A stretch of 64,000 bases of DNA from Aerococcus sp. (GCA_030528155.1 JAUMZL010000009.1:1-64000); one strand, 5' to 3'. Counted from the first letter of the stretch, positions 27,609-38,368 are shown. Notes: a model not told the origin generated them from the letters alone. Numbers and translations are program-made.

Positions 27609-28016
27609 ATGGGTGTACAAATCTCAGGATTTCAAATTTTATTCATTATTATTATTGTTTTAATTGTGGCTTATCTGCTTTATTTGTTCTACATGTGGTG
27701 GATGCGCCGTGGTAGTGCAAAATTGCTTTCACAAGAAGACTTTCATAACCAAATGCGCCAAGCCCAGGTGATCGATGTTCGTGAAGCACAAGAATATGAA
27801 TCGGCGCATATCCTAGGAGCGCGCAATATTCCTTACTCTCAATCCAAAGAAAACTTACCAGGTCTCAGCAAAACTAAACCCATTTTCCTCTATGATGATG
27901 GGATGAACGTTGCTACGCGGATGGCACGCTTATTGAAGCAAGCAGGCTACCAAGAGATCTATATTCTAGAAGATGGCTTTGGTGAATGGCAAGGTAAGAT
28001 CAAACGTCCTAAGTAA
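27609..28016 (+). CDS. Membrane-anchored rhodanese-like protein without the catalytic Cys
   Basis: A 135-residue protein with one N-terminal transmembrane helix (about 8-30) and a cytoplasmic rhodanese domain (VIDVREAQEYESAHILGARNI). At the active-site loop, where sulfurtransferases have Cys, this protein reads IFLYDDGMN (Asp96-Asp97), so it is probably not a sulfurtransferase. Related YqhL-type proteins of Firmicutes often lack this Cys as well. The start is uncertain among GTG 27594, GTG 27603 and ATG 27609. Third gene of the rhomboid-glcK unit. Confidence 0.82.
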   Translation: MGVQISGFQILFIIIIVLIVAYLLYLFYMWWMRRGSAKLLSQEDFHNQMRQAQVIDVREAQEYESAHILGARNIPYSQSKENLPGLSKTKPIFLYDDGMNVATRMARLLKQAGYQEIYILEDGFGEWQGKIKRPK

Positions 28017-28050
28017 AGATAAAGGATGATAGAGAAAGGAAGAGGCAGCG

Positions 28051-28200
28051 ATGAACAACAAGATCCCATTGAGTCAATGGTGGCTCGGCGCCTGCGCTGT
28101 GGTAATTATTGGTGCTATTTATTTGAATTGGTACTGGCTCTTAGGCTTAGCAGCAGTGTTGTTTGGAATCTCACTCTACTGGAATCACAAAGGAAAATAA
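28051..28200 (+). CDS. 49-residue two-helix membrane protein
   Basis: ATG at 28051 behind GGAAGAGG opens a 49-codon frame starting MNNKIPLSQWWLG and ending WNHKGK. Two hydrophobic segments (about 10-24 and 27-43) with Trp at the borders suggest a helical hairpin in the membrane. It closes the rhomboid-glcK-rhodanese unit. Function unknown. Confidence 0.65.
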   Translation: MNNKIPLSQWWLGACAVVIIGAIYLNWYWLLGLAAVLFGISLYWNHKGK

Positions 28201-28247
28201 TATCAGTGTCGCGAATGATACTAGATGGCGTTTGGCAGAAGAAAAGG

Positions 28248-28276
28248 TTGCAAAAAAGAGGTAAGCCTGCTATTCT
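28248..28276 (+). promoter_or_regulatory. Candidate promoter of the valS leader
   Basis: TTGCAA (28248-28253), 17 bp, TATTCT (28271-28276), just before the T-box stem I. Confidence 0.5.
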
Positions 28277-28299
28277 GTTGTCATCTGCATATAAGGAAA

Positions 28300-28496
28300 A
28301 GTAGAGCGTAAGAGGTTGATGACTCCCTTCTCTTTTAGCGAGTATCTAGTGGTGAGAATGATACAGAGAAGTCCATCAATGTAGCTTACAAACTGACGCA
28401 TGTCGTCCGGTGTGGAGCCGTTATCTAACAAGTAATAAATATAGGTGGTACCGTGCTACTGCGCCCTATTCTCAAAGGAGAATAGGGCTTTTCTTT
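28300..28496 (+). promoter_or_regulatory. T-box leader of valS (specifier GTA, Val)
   Basis: The conserved T-box AGGTGGTACCGTG is at about 28443-28455, with TGGT complementary to an ACCA tRNA end (A73). Terminator: GCCCTATTCTC pairs with GAGAATAGGGC, then TTTTC. Stem I is readable: GTAAG (28308-28312) pairs with CTTAC (28385-28389) and TTGATG (28316-28321) with CATCAA (28374-28379); between them on the 3' side stands GTA (28381-28383) followed by purine G. Uncharged tRNA-Val would favour read-through. Confidence 0.9.
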
Positions 28497-28527
28497 TGAT
28501 ATGACTGTAGGTAAAGGAGAGAACGCA

Positions 28528-31167
28528 ATGCAAGAGATTGAAATGCCAAAAAAATACGATCCAAAGCAAGTGGAAACAGGTCGTTATGATGAATGGCTGA
28601 AACAGAAAGTATTTGAACCCAATGGCGATCAGAGTGTACCGGCGTACTCAGTGGTGATCCCACCGCCGAACGTGACTGGGAAGTTGCATTTAGGCCATGC
28701 TTGGGATGTGACGCTTCAGGACATGATCATTCGTCAAAAACGGATGCAAGGCTTTGATACGCTGTGGTTACCAGGGATGGACCATGCGGGAATTGCGACC
28801 CAAGCGAAGGTTGAAGCGAAGCTGCGCGAAGAGGAAGGCCTTTCGCGTTACGACATTGGTCGGGAAAAATTTATCGAAAAAACATGGGAATGGAAAGAAG
28901 ACTATGCTTCAACCATCAGAAAACAATGGGCGAAGATGGGCATTTCCGTTGATTACAGCCGTGAACGTTTCACTTTGGATGAGGGCTTGAATCAGGCGGT
29001 ACGGAAGGTCTTTGTCGATCTGTATAACAAGGGATTGATTTACCGCGGAGAATATATCATCAACTGGGACCCAGAATTTAAGACCGCACTATCCGATATT
29101 GAGGTGGAATATCGTGATGATCCTGGACATTTCTGGCATTTGCGCTATCCATTAGCAGATGGCAGCGGCAGTGTTGAATTGGCCACTACGCGTCCCGAAA
29201 CTATGTTAGGAGATACCGCAGTAGCCGTAAATCCAAAAGACGATCGTTACCAAGATTTGGTTGGGAAGACCGTTATTCTTCCGCTTGTCGGTCGCGAAAT
29301 TCCTATTGTGGCGGATGATTATGTTGATCGTGAATTTGGGACTGGGGTAGTGAAGATCACACCAGCGCATGATCCTAACGACTTTGCGGTTGGCAATCGT
29401 CATGATTTGCCGCGCATCAATGTGATGAATGATGATGCAACGATGAATGACAAGGCGGGCAAATATGCAGGCATGACGCGGGAAGAGTGCCGTAAAGCTA
29501 TTGTCAAGGACCTCGAAGCAGAGGGGTATTTGATCAAGACCGAAGAGATTACCCACAGTGTTGGTCATTCGGAACGCTCTGGTGCCATCGTTGAGCCTCG
29601 TTTATCGACCCAGTGGTTTGTGAAGATGGACAAATTAGCAAAACAAGCCATTGCTAACCAACAATCCGAAGAGCGCGTAGACTTCTATCCAGAACGCTTT
29701 GAACAGACGTTCCTCAGTTGGATGGAAAATGTGCATGATTGGGTGATTTCTCGCCAACTCTGGTGGGGACATCAGATTCCAGCGTGGTATCACAAACAAA
29801 CCGGCGAAGTTTATGTGGGGATGGAAGCCCCAGCAGACGAAGAAAACTGGGAACGGGAAACCGATGTCTTAGATACGTGGTTTAGTTCTGCATTATGGCC
29901 ATTCAGTACCATGGGTTGGCCCGATACCGAAGCCAAAGACTTTAAGCGTTACTTCCCAACCGATACTTTAGTGACAGGATACGACATCATCTTCTTCTGG
30001 GTGAGTCGGATGATCTTCCAATCGCTGGAATTCACTGGGCACCGTCCATTTAAGAATGTGTTGATCCATGGGTTGATTCGCGATAAAGAAGGTCGCAAGA
30101 TGTCTAAGTCGCTCGGTAACGGGGTGGATCCAATGGACGTGGTTGATCAATATGGGGCCGACGCCTTACGTTGGTTCTTGGCTACCGGATCAACGCCTGG
30201 TCAGGATATCCGCTACTATCCAGAAAAATTAGAAGCCGCTTGGAACTTCATCAACAAGATTTGGAACGCTAGCCGTTACATGCTGATGAATTTGGATGGT
30301 ATGACTTATGACGATCTCTCACTCGACAATGTGACAGCGATCCAGGACCAATGGATTTTAACCCGCTTAAATGAAACTATCGACCAAGTAACGAAGTACT
30401 TCGCTAGTTTTGAATTCGGGGTAGCTGGTGATAAACTCTATCACTTCATTTGGGATGACTTCTGTGACTGGTACATTGAAATGAGTAAAGAAGTGCTCAA
30501 TGGTGATGATGAAGCAGCTAAACAGACGACGCGCAGTGTATTAGCCTATACCTTAGACCAGGTATTACGTCTATTGCACCCAATCATGCCATTCTTCACT
30601 GAAGCCATTTGGCAAGAAGTCCCGCATGAAGGGGACACTATTGTGACTGCTGCTTACCCAACTGTTCATAAGGAACAAATGAATACCGAAGCATCCAAGC
30701 AGATGGAACAGTTAATCAGCCTCATTCGTGCCATCAGAAATGCTCGCAATGAGAATAATGTTCCCCTATCGAAGCCTATTGATATTATGATCAAGCCTGC
30801 CGATGAAGCTACTAAGACGATGCTTATTGCCAATGCTTCTTATGTGGAACGCTTCTTAAATCCAGAGCATCTCACGATTGCCACGGACTTGCGTGTTCCT
30901 GATAAAGCTGTCGCGCTCTTCTTTGCTGGTGGAAATGTGTACCTGCCACTCGCAGGGATGATTGATCTGGATGAAGAAATTGCTCGCTTGGAACAAGAAG
31001 CGAAGAAATGGCAGAGTGAAGTGGAACGCGTGGAGAAAAAACTGGCCAATCAAGGATTCGTTAAGAATGCACCAGAAGCTGTTGTTCAAAAAGAACGCGA
31101 AAAAGGTGCGCAGTACCAAGAAAAATGGCAAGCCACACGTGACCGCATTGCCGAATTGAAAGCTTAA
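28528..31167 (+). CDS. valS: Valyl-tRNA synthetase
   Basis: An 879-residue class Ia aminoacyl-tRNA synthetase. The HIGH-type motif is HLGH (from residue 54, [16 protein letters not shown]), the editing CP1 domain lies between about 160 and 370, and KMSKS is at 524-528. The C-terminal coiled coil (about 815-879, Lys/Glu-rich) is the tRNA-binding arm of ValRS. The ATG at 28528 follows AAAGGAG; the frame is open back to 28501 inside the T-box terminator tail, so the upstream ATG is rejected. It is followed by its own terminator. Confidence 0.98.
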   Translation: MQEIEMPKKYDPKQVETGRYDEWLKQKVFEPNGDQSVPAYSVVIPPPNVTGKLHLGHAWDVTLQDMIIRQKRMQGFDTLWLPGMDHAGIATQAKVEAKLREEEGLSRYDIGREKFIEKTWEWKEDYASTIRKQWAKMGISVDYSRERFTLDEGLNQAVRKVFVDLYNKGLIYRGEYIINWDPEFKTALSDIEVEYRDDPGHFWHLRYPLADGSGSVELATTRPETMLGDTAVAVNPKDDRYQDLVGKTVILPLVGREIPIVADDYVDREFGTGVVKITPAHDPNDFAVGNRHDLPRINVMNDDATMNDKAGKYAGMTREECRKAIVKDLEAEGYLIKTEEITHSVGHSERSGAIVEPRLSTQWFVKMDKLAKQAIANQQSEERVDFYPERFEQTFLSWMENVHDWVISRQLWWGHQIPAWYHKQTGEVYVGMEAPADEENWERETDVLDTWFSSALWPFSTMGWPDTEAKDFKRYFPTDTLVTGYDIIFFWVSRMIFQSLEFTGHRPFKNVLIHGLIRDKEGRKMSKSLGNGVDPMDVVDQYGADALRWFLATGSTPGQDIRYYPEKLEAAWNFINKIWNASRYMLMNLDGMTYDDLSLDNVTAIQDQWILTRLNETIDQVTKYFASFEFGVAGDKLYHFIWDDFCDWYIEMSKEVLNGDDEAAKQTTRSVLAYTLDQVLRLLHPIMPFFTEAIWQEVPHEGDTIVTAAYPTVHKEQMNTEASKQMEQLISLIRAIRNARNENNVPLSKPIDIMIKPADEATKTMLIANASYVERFLNPEHLTIATDLRVPDKAVALFFAGGNVYLPLAGMIDLDEEIARLEQEAKKWQSEVERVEKKLANQGFVKNAPEAVVQKEREKGAQYQEKWQATRDRIAELKA

Positions 31168-31173
31168 TCAATA

Positions 31174-31209
31174 AAAAAATTGCACCGCAGACTCGGTGCA
31201 ATTTTTTTA
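31174..31209 (+). terminator. Terminator after valS
   Basis: AAATTGCACCG pairs perfectly with CGGTGCAATTT, with a T run. Confidence 0.92.
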
Positions 31210-31326
31210 TGAGTGCGTATTTAGCGATAAATATGCAGCATAGCATTTCGGCAACGACTTGAAAATTTTAGCAGATTTCATCATTCTTTTAGCTTTTGAA
31301 CGTATTTATGGACGAGGTGATTAGAA

Positions 31327-32085
31327 ATGGCAGAGCAGCCGATAGAAGTAACCAACTCCCCAACTCTTTCCCCTGTTTCAAAAAATAATCAGGCGACAAT
31401 GGAAGGTTCGCTTCGCATTAAGGAAATGCCGGAAATGATGCGACCACGTGAACGGATGGCAGCGTATGGCAGTGAGGCGTTGCCCACTTATGAACTGTTA
31501 GCCGTTCTACTCGGTAGCGGGCAACAGGGTGAGAATGCGGTCCAACTTGCCATGCGCTTGTTGAATCATTTTGAGACATTGTTTGCCCTAAAACATGCCA
31601 CCTATGAAGAACTCACCCAAATTTCCGGAATTGGCCCTTCGAAAGCGTTGCGGTTGATGGCGAGCATCGCATTGGGCGAGCGAATTGAGCGGGAAAAGCG
31701 ACTCAAGCATGGCCCCATCACGAGCTGTGAGGCAGCAGGCAACTACTTTGTTTCCGTATTGAAGGACCTGGAGCAAGAACACGTTGTCGTCTTGTTTTTA
31801 AATACGAAGAATGAAATTTTGCGTCAAAAGACGATTTTTATTGGTTCCTTGAATACCTCTGTCGCCCATCCTAGAGAAATTTTTAAGGAAGCTGTGCGTA
31901 CAGCCTCAGCGCACATCATCGTGGCCCATAATCATCCGTCTGGTAATACAGAGCCATCACAGGCCGATTTAGACTTCACCGAGCGACTAGTACAGGCTGG
32001 TGAAATGATTGGGATTGATGTGCTGGATCATCTCATCATTGGCGAAACAGGCTTTTTTAGTATGCGCGCGGAAGGACTACTCTAA
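31327..32085 (+). CDS. radC: RadC/JAMM-domain protein
   Basis: A 252-residue protein with an N-terminal helix-hairpin-helix region (about 50-110, TQISGIGPSKALRL) and a C-terminal JAMM/MPN+ metalloprotease-like domain with HNHPSGNTEPSQAD (His201, His203, Asp214). It carries about 25 extra residues at the N-terminus compared with typical RadC. Function in DNA repair is not established for the family. GAGGTGA precedes the ATG. mreBCD, which often follows radC in Firmicutes, does not follow here. Confidence 0.93.
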   Translation: MAEQPIEVTNSPTLSPVSKNNQATMEGSLRIKEMPEMMRPRERMAAYGSEALPTYELLAVLLGSGQQGENAVQLAMRLLNHFETLFALKHATYEELTQISGIGPSKALRLMASIALGERIEREKRLKHGPITSCEAAGNYFVSVLKDLEQEHVVVLFLNTKNEILRQKTIFIGSLNTSVAHPREIFKEAVRTASAHIIVAHNHPSGNTEPSQADLDFTERLVQAGEMIGIDVLDHLIIGETGFFSMRAEGLL

Positions 32086-32103
32086 ATTACCTTAAGCTTT
32101 CAT

Positions 32104-32820
32104 CTATTTAGTTTGATGTCTTTTAGTGAGTGGATGTTGCAAAAGAAATAGCACACCAATCGTGAGTAGAAGCGGAACGAAAATGCTAAGTAGCGTTTGC
32201 ATGAGCGTGAATGCAGTCAAAAAATGACTCACACCAGTAGCTATCACTAAGAGCAGAAAACTTATCATTAGGAGGCGTGGCTTCCAAGATCCAACGAATG
32301 GTAGGGTTTTGCTAGCAATAATCAGGTAGATAGCGATCAATAAACAGCTACTGGTAAGATTTAACCAACCCGTAGCGATGATTTTCCCAATCGCTTCATT
32401 GAGATTAGCTTGAAACAGAGTGAGCTGGAGGCCAAAGACGACAACACTCAATAAAGGATGGATGCTTTGGCTAACGATATAGGAATGTACCAGCGCCCAG
32501 TGAATAAAGACGAGATAGCGCGTCAACCCTAAAGTTTGTGACCAATAAAAAATGGCGAGTACTGCATAAACAATTTCATATAGCAGCAAGGCTTTTGGTG
32601 TGCTGATCAGTGTCATTGTGCGCTGATTGGTAAATAGGAAGTAGAATTGCTGCAAGATAAATAGCAAGGCCATCAATGTCACGAGCGGAATTAACTGAAA
32701 GGATTCCCATGTGTCGATAGACCAATTAAACATGCCAGGAATAAACAAAGTAATGAGTATCAGCAGCAGATGGCTAATAATAATGGGCCAATGCTGCATC
32801 AGAGACGCTTTAGGATTCAC
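32104..32820 (-). CDS. Polytopic membrane protein of unknown function
   Basis: A 238-residue protein with about seven hydrophobic segments and a short basic C-tail (LTKRHQTK). I do not recognise a family. The GTG at 32820 lies 7 nt after AGAAGG and overlaps the end of the mnmM gene by 11 nt, so the two are translationally coupled. Confidence 0.7.
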   Translation of the reverse strand: MNPKASLMQHWPIIISHLLLILITLFIPGMFNWSIDTWESFQLIPLVTLMALLFILQQFYFLFTNQRTMTLISTPKALLLYEIVYAVLAIFYWSQTLGLTRYLVFIHWALVHSYIVSQSIHPLLSVVVFGLQLTLFQANLNEAIGKIIATGWLNLTSSCLLIAIYLIIASKTLPFVGSWKPRLLMISFLLLVIATGVSHFLTAFTLMQTLLSIFVPLLLTIGVLFLLQHPLTKRHQTK

Positions 32821-33388
32821 GTTGCGGCCTTCTTTCTATCGTGAGTAATTTTGGTGGGTAATTCTTTTGATTAATAAATTCAAATCGGCCAACAGTAAAT
32901 TGGCGTTGGTCGAGTGCCGTGAGATATTCAGTGATAGCTTCATACTCCTCATGCCCCCCTGGATGTCCAATATAGGCAGCAATGAGCAGATGTCCATTGA
33001 CGTTGAGACGATTCAATATTTGGCGAATGGCGGCAAGAGTCGTTTCTGGGTGGGTAATGATCGTTTTATCACCATGAGGCAAATAACCGAGATTAAAAAT
33101 GGCTAAATCGATCGTAACCTCCTTAGGCAACAAGGCATCGAGCTGTTCGTGCCCCGCATGATAGAGCGTGACCCGTTCATTCAAATGAGCAGCTGCCAAG
33201 CGCTCAGTAGTTGCTTTAATGGCAGTAGCTTGAATATCAAATCCATACACATGCCCAGTTTTTCCCACGTATTCAGCAAGTTGCTGAGTGTCAAACCCTT
33301 GTCCAACCGTGGCATCGACGGCAATTTGCCCTGGACGTAACCACTCCTTGAGATAGTGATGGGTCACGGCAATAATATTATTTGGCAT
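32810..33388 (-). CDS. mnmM: SAM-dependent tRNA methyltransferase, YtqB/MnmM-like
   Basis: A 192-residue class I methyltransferase of the rRNA_methylase/YtqB family. The SAM-binding motif is DATVGQGFDTQQLAE (about 25-39), the acidic end of strand 2 is GFDIQATA (about 54), and the catalytic-loop-like NLGYLPHGDK is at about 98. Bacillus YtqB was shown to be MnmM, methylating nm5U34 to mnm5U34 in tRNA; the assignment here is by family. Divergent from the LysM hydrolase gene. Confidence 0.87.
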   Translation of the reverse strand: MPNNIIAVTHHYLKEWLRPGQIAVDATVGQGFDTQQLAEYVGKTGHVYGFDIQATAIKATTERLAAAHLNERVTLYHAGHEQLDALLPKEVTIDLAIFNLGYLPHGDKTIITHPETTLAAIRQILNRLNVNGHLLIAAYIGHPGGHEEYEAITEYLTALDQRQFTVGRFEFINQKNYPPKLLTIERRPQRES

Positions 33389-33702
33389 CTTAATTCCTCG
33401 CTTTGTTGAAAGGATATTTGATCATTTTCTGCATGGTGCTGGAGAAGTGACCAATCTGTGCTCATTATAGCATTGGCTGTGATAAAAAAGGGCAATGAAT
33501 CAAGAATGATAGCGGTGTTTTTCCCTTAGTGAATGGTTAAAAAGAAAAGGAAATACGACGCTACTTGTGTTATTATTACAAGATGGTGACAATTGTTAAT
33601 TTATTAAATCAAACTTCTGTGTTCACCACGTCGTATCTGATGAATACTATATAATGGAACGGAGAGAACACTCGATTAACAGGACTAAGGGGGAAATCGG
33701 TA
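33389..33702. other. Divergent intergenic region, mnmM / LysM hydrolase
   Basis: No gene. It holds a perfect -10 TATAAT at 33650-33655 for the hydrolase gene, without a recognisable -35, and a possible WalR site (separate entry). Confidence 0.5.
33575..33591 (-). promoter_or_regulatory. Possible WalR binding site upstream of the LysM hydrolase
   Basis: ATTACA (33575-33580), five bases, GTGACA (33586-33591) is the reverse-strand form of the WalR direct repeat TGTWAH-N5-TGTWAH with one mismatch. WalR controls wall hydrolase genes in Firmicutes. A single short motif; treat as a hint. Confidence 0.3.
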
Positions 33703-35595
33703 GTGAGTAGTCAGCAACCAAGCAAACAAACGATAAAAATCGGAGCCACATTATTTGGCTCCGTATTAGCGGTTGCCGCTTTTGGTGCAACCCAGCAGGA
33801 AGCTGTGGTCCAGGCAGCGCCGCAAGCACAGAATTATAATGTGAATAATCCATTCCTACAGAGTATTGCTAAATATGCACAGGACCTCGCCGGCAAAAAT
33901 GGGCTGTATGCTTCGGTCATGATGGCACAGGCCGCATTGGAATCTGGTTATGGCTCCAGTACGCTGTCACAAGCACCAGCTAATAACCTATTTGGGATGA
34001 AGGGATCCTATAACGGGCATTCTGTGACGATGAATACTTTGGAAGACGATGGTTATGGTAACTATTACCAAATCCAGGCGGCATTCCGCGCTTACCCAAC
34101 TTACTATGAATCGCTATCTGACTATGTGAATTTGATTAAAAATGGGACCGATTGGGATCCAAACTACTATGCTGGCGCATGGAAAGCCAACACGAATTCT
34201 TATCAGGATGCGACAGCTTATCTTACTGGTCGTTATGCGACAGATACAGCCTATGCTGGAAAGTTAAATAGTATTATTGCACAATATGATTTAACACGTT
34301 TTGATACACCTGGTAGTGGGTCAAACCAGTCTTCCAGCAACAACAACCAATCGACCAATAAGCCAACCAGTGGCGCGAAGAGCTACACGGTAAAAGCAGG
34401 CGACGGGCTATGGACAGTAGCGCAAGCGTTAGGGACAACGATCGATGCAGTGAAGCAAGCGAATGGCTTGAGCTCCAACTTGATCTTCCCAGGTCAAGTG
34501 CTCTACGCTCCAGGGAACAGCTCCAGCCACAATAGTTCCAACAACTCAAGTCACAACCAATCGACCAACAAGCCAACCAGTGGCGCGAAGAGCTACACGG
34601 TAAAAGCAGGCGACGGGCTATGGACAGTAGCGCAGGCGTTAGGGACAACGATTGATGCGGTGAAGCAAGCGAATGGCTTGAGCTCTAATTTGATCTTCCC
34701 AGGTCAAGTACTCTACGCTTCAGGGGACAGCTCCAGCAATAATGCCAACAGCTCCAGTCACAACCAATCGACCAATAAGCCAAGCAGTGGCGCAAAGAGC
34801 TACACGGTAAAAGCAGGCGACGGGCTATGGACGGTGGCACAGGCGTTAGGGACAACGATCGATGCGGTGAAACAAGCGAACGGCTTGAGCTCTAATTTGA
34901 TCTTCCCAGGCCAAGTGCTCTACGCTCCAGGGAACAGCTCCAGCAATAATGCCAACAGCTCCAGCCACAACCAATCGACCAATAAGCCAAGCAGTGGCGC
35001 GAAGAGCTACACAGTAAAAGCAGGCGATGGGTTATGGACGGTAGCGCAGGCGTTAGGAACAACGATCGATGCAGTGAAGCAAGCGAATGGCTTGAGCTCT
35101 AACTTGATCTTCCCAGGCCAAGTGCTCTACGCTCCAGGTAGCAGTGCATCACATACGTCTAAACCAGCGACAACCACGCCAAGTCACTCTAGTTCATCTA
35201 GTGCAACAAGTGTATCAGGCACTTACACCGTCAAAGCCGGTGACACGCAATGGCACATTGCGCAGACTCATGGATTAACTTTACAACAATTGCGCAGCCT
35301 CAATGGGTTGACTAATGCGAACTTATATGTGGGTCAAGTGCTCAAAGTGACAGGAAGTCAAGCCACGTCACAACAAACAACCCAAACAGCCAAACCAGGT
35401 GTCGCTGTGGGGAATCGGGTAGATACCAACACGCCACAAACCAAAAAAACGTATACGATTAAAGCGGGCGATAATTTGTATCGCATTGCGCTCAATCATG
35501 GCGTGTCATTATCTGAGTTGGTTTCTGCCAACCACTTAGGTTCAGCAAATGCCTTGATTCAACCGGGGCAGACCTTGGTGATTCCAGGCAAATAA
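33703..35595 (+). CDS. Secreted peptidoglycan hydrolase, glucosaminidase with six LysM domains
   Basis: A 630-residue exported wall hydrolase. A signal peptide (1 to about 39, ending VVQAAP) is followed by a mannosyl-glycoprotein endo-beta-N-acetylglucosaminidase-like (AcmA/AtlA type) catalytic domain (about 48-205) with the likely general acid Glu80 in QAALESGYGSS. Then come six LysM repeats starting near 227, 297, 366, 435, 507 and 584, separated by Ser/Asn/Thr-rich linkers. The first four are nearly identical and read AGDGLWTVAQ where most LysM domains read GDTLWSIA; the last two are ordinary. The GTG at 33703 follows AAGGGGG. Such enzymes separate daughter cells and bind GlcNAc through LysM. 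Monocistronic. Confidence 0.93.
   Translation: MSSQQPSKQTIKIGATLFGSVLAVAAFGATQQEAVVQAAPQAQNYNVNNPFLQSIAKYAQDLAGKNGLYASVMMAQAALESGYGSSTLSQAPANNLFGMKGSYNGHSVTMNTLEDDGYGNYYQIQAAFRAYPTYYESLSDYVNLIKNGTDWDPNYYAGAWKANTNSYQDATAYLTGRYATDTAYAGKLNSIIAQYDLTRFDTPGSGSNQSSSNNNQSTNKPTSGAKSYTVKAGDGLWTVAQALGTTIDAVKQANGLSSNLIFPGQVLYAPGNSSSHNSSNNSSHNQSTNKPTSGAKSYTVKAGDGLWTVAQALGTTIDAVKQANGLSSNLIFPGQVLYASGDSSSNNANSSSHNQSTNKPSSGAKSYTVKAGDGLWTVAQALGTTIDAVKQANGLSSNLIFPGQVLYAPGNSSSNNANSSSHNQSTNKPSSGAKSYTVKAGDGLWTVAQALGTTIDAVKQANGLSSNLIFPGQVLYAPGSSASHTSKPATTTPSHSSSSSATSVSGTYTVKAGDTQWHIAQTHGLTLQQLRSLNGLTNANLYVGQVLKVTGSQATSQQTTQTAKPGVAVGNRVDTNTPQTKKTYTIKAGDNLYRIALNHGVSLSELVSANHLGSANALIQPGQTLVIPGK
34345..35140 (+). repeat. 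Four tandem LysM-linker DNA repeats (210/207/207 bp)
   Basis: Units begin with AACCAATCGACCAA at 34345, 34555, 34762 and 34969. Unit length changes only in the Ser/Asn linker; the LysM parts differ by scattered silent changes. This is recent in-frame duplication or gene conversion. Confidence 0.95.
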
Positions 35596-35689
35596 GACTA
35601 GTGGACATTTTTACGCTTCTCACTTGCTCCACTCATCGTTCAATTAGAGTGACAGATGTGACTTGCATTTTTAATGAGAATCCACGATA

Positions 35690-35922
35690 ATAAAAAACAA
35701 TCAGAATTAGTAATAAGGCGCCTCTTTCAGCGACTGTGTGGTTGGTGTGAACACAGAGAAAGCACTTATGAACTCATCTGAGGCTTATTCGAGTGAAAAC
35801 GCACTGAGAGTTGCGACTAAATTCGACGCTTCGCCCGCGTTATCGGGTAGGAAAAGATGAATTGATAGGTGGTACCGCGCGCAACGCCCTGTCTGTGCTT
35901 AGCATAGATGGGGCGTTTTCTT
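35690..35922 (+). promoter_or_regulatory. T-box leader of leuS (specifier CTC, Leu)
   Basis: T-box AGGTGGTACCGCG is at 35867-35879, with TGGT for A73. The terminator AACGCCCTGTCTGTGC pairs with GCATAGATGGGGCGTT followed by TTCTT. In stem I, CAGA before AGTA pairs with TCTG, and ATAAG pairs with CTTAT; the 3' strand of the internal loop is GAA-CTC-A, giving Leu codon CTC at 35773-35775. Confidence 0.9.
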
Positions 35923-35938
35923 GTGAAAGGAGTAGAAA

Positions 35939-38356
35939 ATGAATTACAATCATCAAATTATCGAAAAGAAATGGCAGGATTTTTGGCTCGAAAACCAAAC
36001 CTATCGCGCCACGATCGATCACAACAAGAAAAAGTATTATGTTTTAGATATGTTCCCTTACCCATCTGGACAAGGACTGCATGTGGGACATCCAGAAGGG
36101 TACACCGCTACAGATATTGTTGCCCGCTACAAACGGGCACAAGGCTACAATGTGATGCATCCTATGGGGTGGGACGCATTCGGCTTGCCAGCGGAACAGT
36201 ATGCTTTGGATACAGGTAATGATCCCAAAGACTTCACCAAAGCCAATATTGCGAACTTCAAACGACAAATTCAATCCCTCGGTTTTAGCTATGACTGGAG
36301 CCGGGAAATCAACACCACCGATCCGGAATTCTTCAAATGGACGCAGTGGATTTTTGAAAAGTTATATGAAAAAGGGCTCGCCTATGAAGATGAAGTGATG
36401 GTTAACTGGAGTGAGGATTTAGGGACTGTGCTCGCCAATGAAGAAGTAATCGATGGCAAGACCGAGCGGGGAGGCTTCCCAGTGGTCCGCAAGCCAATGA
36501 AACAATGGATGCTCAAGATTACTGCCTATGCGGATCGTTTGCTTTCCAACTTGGATCAGCTTGATTGGCCAGAAAGCATCAAGGAAATGCAACGTCACTG
36601 GATCGGACGTTCAGAAGGAGGCAACGTTACCTTCCAAGTAGCTGATAGCACGCTTTCGTTCCAAATTTTTACGACTCGCCTAGATACGCTTTATGGGGCA
36701 ACGTTCTGCGTTTTGGCGCCGGAACATGACTTGGTAAAACAGATCACAACGCCAGAACAAAAAGCCAGTGTGGAAGCTTATATTGACGAAGCTGCCCACA
36801 AGAGTGACCTAGAGCGGACAGATTTGGACAAAAATAAAACGGGCGTCTTCACTGGGGCTTATGCGATCAATCCATTAAGTGGCGAAAAGATGCCAATTTG
36901 GATTGCTGATTATGTCCTTGCCTCGTACGGCTTTGGGGCCATCATGGCTTGCCCGGCACACGATGAACGTGACTACGAATTTGCAACGAAATATGATCTG
37001 CCTATCGTACCCGTGATTGCGAGTGAAAATGACGAATCGTTGCCGTACAGTGGAGACGGAAAGCATATCAACTCACCATTGATCGATGGACTGAATACTG
37101 AAGAAGCTATCGCTAAAATTGGTGAATACATTGAGAAAAATGGTATCGGCGAACGCTCCGTGTCTTATCGCTTGCGAGACTGGGTCTTCTCCAGACAACG
37201 TTACTGGGGCGAACCAATCCCTATTATTCACTGGGAAGACGGCACAACAACTACCGTCCCAGAAGAGGAACTGCCATTATTATTGCCAACAGGGGCAGAT
37301 ATTAAACCGAGTGGTACGGGCGAATCGCCACTGGCCAATTTCACTGATTGGTTATATGTCACTGATCCAAAGACCGGCATGAAAGGACGTCGAGAAACGA
37401 ATACCATGCCACAGTGGGCTGGATCTTCCTGGTACTTCCTCCGCTATTGTGATCCAAACAACAGTGAAGCACTCATCAGCAAGGAAGCTGCTGATTACTG
37501 GATGAACGTTGACCTTTACATTGGTGGAGCCGAACACGCGGTATTGCATTTGCTCTATGCCCGTTTCTGGAACATGGTGCTCTATGACTTGGGGCTCGTG
37601 GCTACCGAGGAACCTTTCCAAAAGCTCTACAACCAAGGGATGATTCTCGGCGAAGGCAACGAAAAAATGTCTAAATCTAAGGGCAATGTGGTGAACCCGG
37701 ACGATGTTGTTGAGCAATATGGGGCCGATACCTTGCGCTTGTATGAAATGTTCATGGGCCCGTTAGACGCTTCCATTGCCTGGTCAGAAGATGGTTTAGC
37801 TGGGGCACGTAAATTCTTGGATCGCGTATGGCGCTTGCTTCTTGATGACAAAGGCGAAGTACGTGACCGTATCACCACAGTAAACACTGGTGCGCTCGAC
37901 AAGGTTTACCATGAAACCGTGAAAAAAGTGACTGAAGACTTCGATCAATTACATTTCAACACGGCCATTTCACAATTGATGGTGTTTGTTAATGAAGCTA
38001 ACAAAGCTGATAGCATTCCTTATGACTATGCCAAAGGGTTCGTGAAGTTGTTAGCACCAATTACGCCACATCTCGCTTCAGAAATTTGGGAACGTTTGGC
38101 TAACGATGACACGATACTTGATTTCGAAGCATGGCCAACCTATGATGAAGCCAAATTAGTGGATGACGAAATTGAGGTGGTCTTCCAGATCAACGGTAAG
38201 ATTAAGGATCGCGTCAGTGTGCCATCTGGTTTGGATCGTGAGGCTTTAGCAGCATACGCCACTAAAGATGAAAAAATTAAAGCGATGATCGCTGATCGTA
38301 CCGTTGTGAAGGTCATTGCTGTCCCGGATAAATTGGTGAATATTGTCGTGAAATAA
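35939..38356 (+). CDS. leuS: Leucyl-tRNA synthetase
   Basis: An 805-residue class Ia synthetase. HVGH (from residue 48, [13 protein letters not shown]) is the HIGH motif and KMSKS is at 576-580. The editing CP1 domain occupies about 220-420, and the C-terminal LeuRS domain includes [13 protein letters not shown]. The start follows GAAAGGAG behind the T-box terminator. Confidence 0.98.
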   Translation: MNYNHQIIEKKWQDFWLENQTYRATIDHNKKKYYVLDMFPYPSGQGLHVGHPEGYTATDIVARYKRAQGYNVMHPMGWDAFGLPAEQYALDTGNDPKDFTKANIANFKRQIQSLGFSYDWSREINTTDPEFFKWTQWIFEKLYEKGLAYEDEVMVNWSEDLGTVLANEEVIDGKTERGGFPVVRKPMKQWMLKITAYADRLLSNLDQLDWPESIKEMQRHWIGRSEGGNVTFQVADSTLSFQIFTTRLDTLYGATFCVLAPEHDLVKQITTPEQKASVEAYIDEAAHKSDLERTDLDKNKTGVFTGAYAINPLSGEKMPIWIADYVLASYGFGAIMACPAHDERDYEFATKYDLPIVPVIASENDESLPYSGDGKHINSPLIDGLNTEEAIAKIGEYIEKNGIGERSVSYRLRDWVFSRQRYWGEPIPIIHWEDGTTTTVPEEELPLLLPTGADIKPSGTGESPLANFTDWLYVTDPKTGMKGRRETNTMPQWAGSSWYFLRYCDPNNSEALISKEAADYWMNVDLYIGGAEHAVLHLLYARFWNMVLYDLGLVATEEPFQKLYNQGMILGEGNEKMSKSKGNVVNPDDVVEQYGADTLRLYEMFMGPLDASIAWSEDGLAGARKFLDRVWRLLLDDKGEVRDRITTVNTGALDKVYHETVKKVTEDFDQLHFNTAISQLMVFVNEANKADSIPYDYAKGFVKLLAPITPHLASEIWERLANDDTILDFEAWPTYDEAKLVDDEIEVVFQINGKIKDRVSVPSGLDREALAAYATKDEKIKAMIADRTVVKVIAVPDKLVNIVVK

Positions 38357-38368
38357 GGCTGAGAGTGA

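Noticed and set aside
28371..28373. GTC as the valS specifier
   Set aside because: It lies inside the upper stem-I strand; GTA at 28381-28383 is followed by a purine and by CTTAC that pairs with GTAAG.
34345..35140. CRISPR-like direct repeats
   Set aside because: The repeats are 207-210 bp, in frame and encode LysM domains; no short repeats with unique spacers occur in the window.
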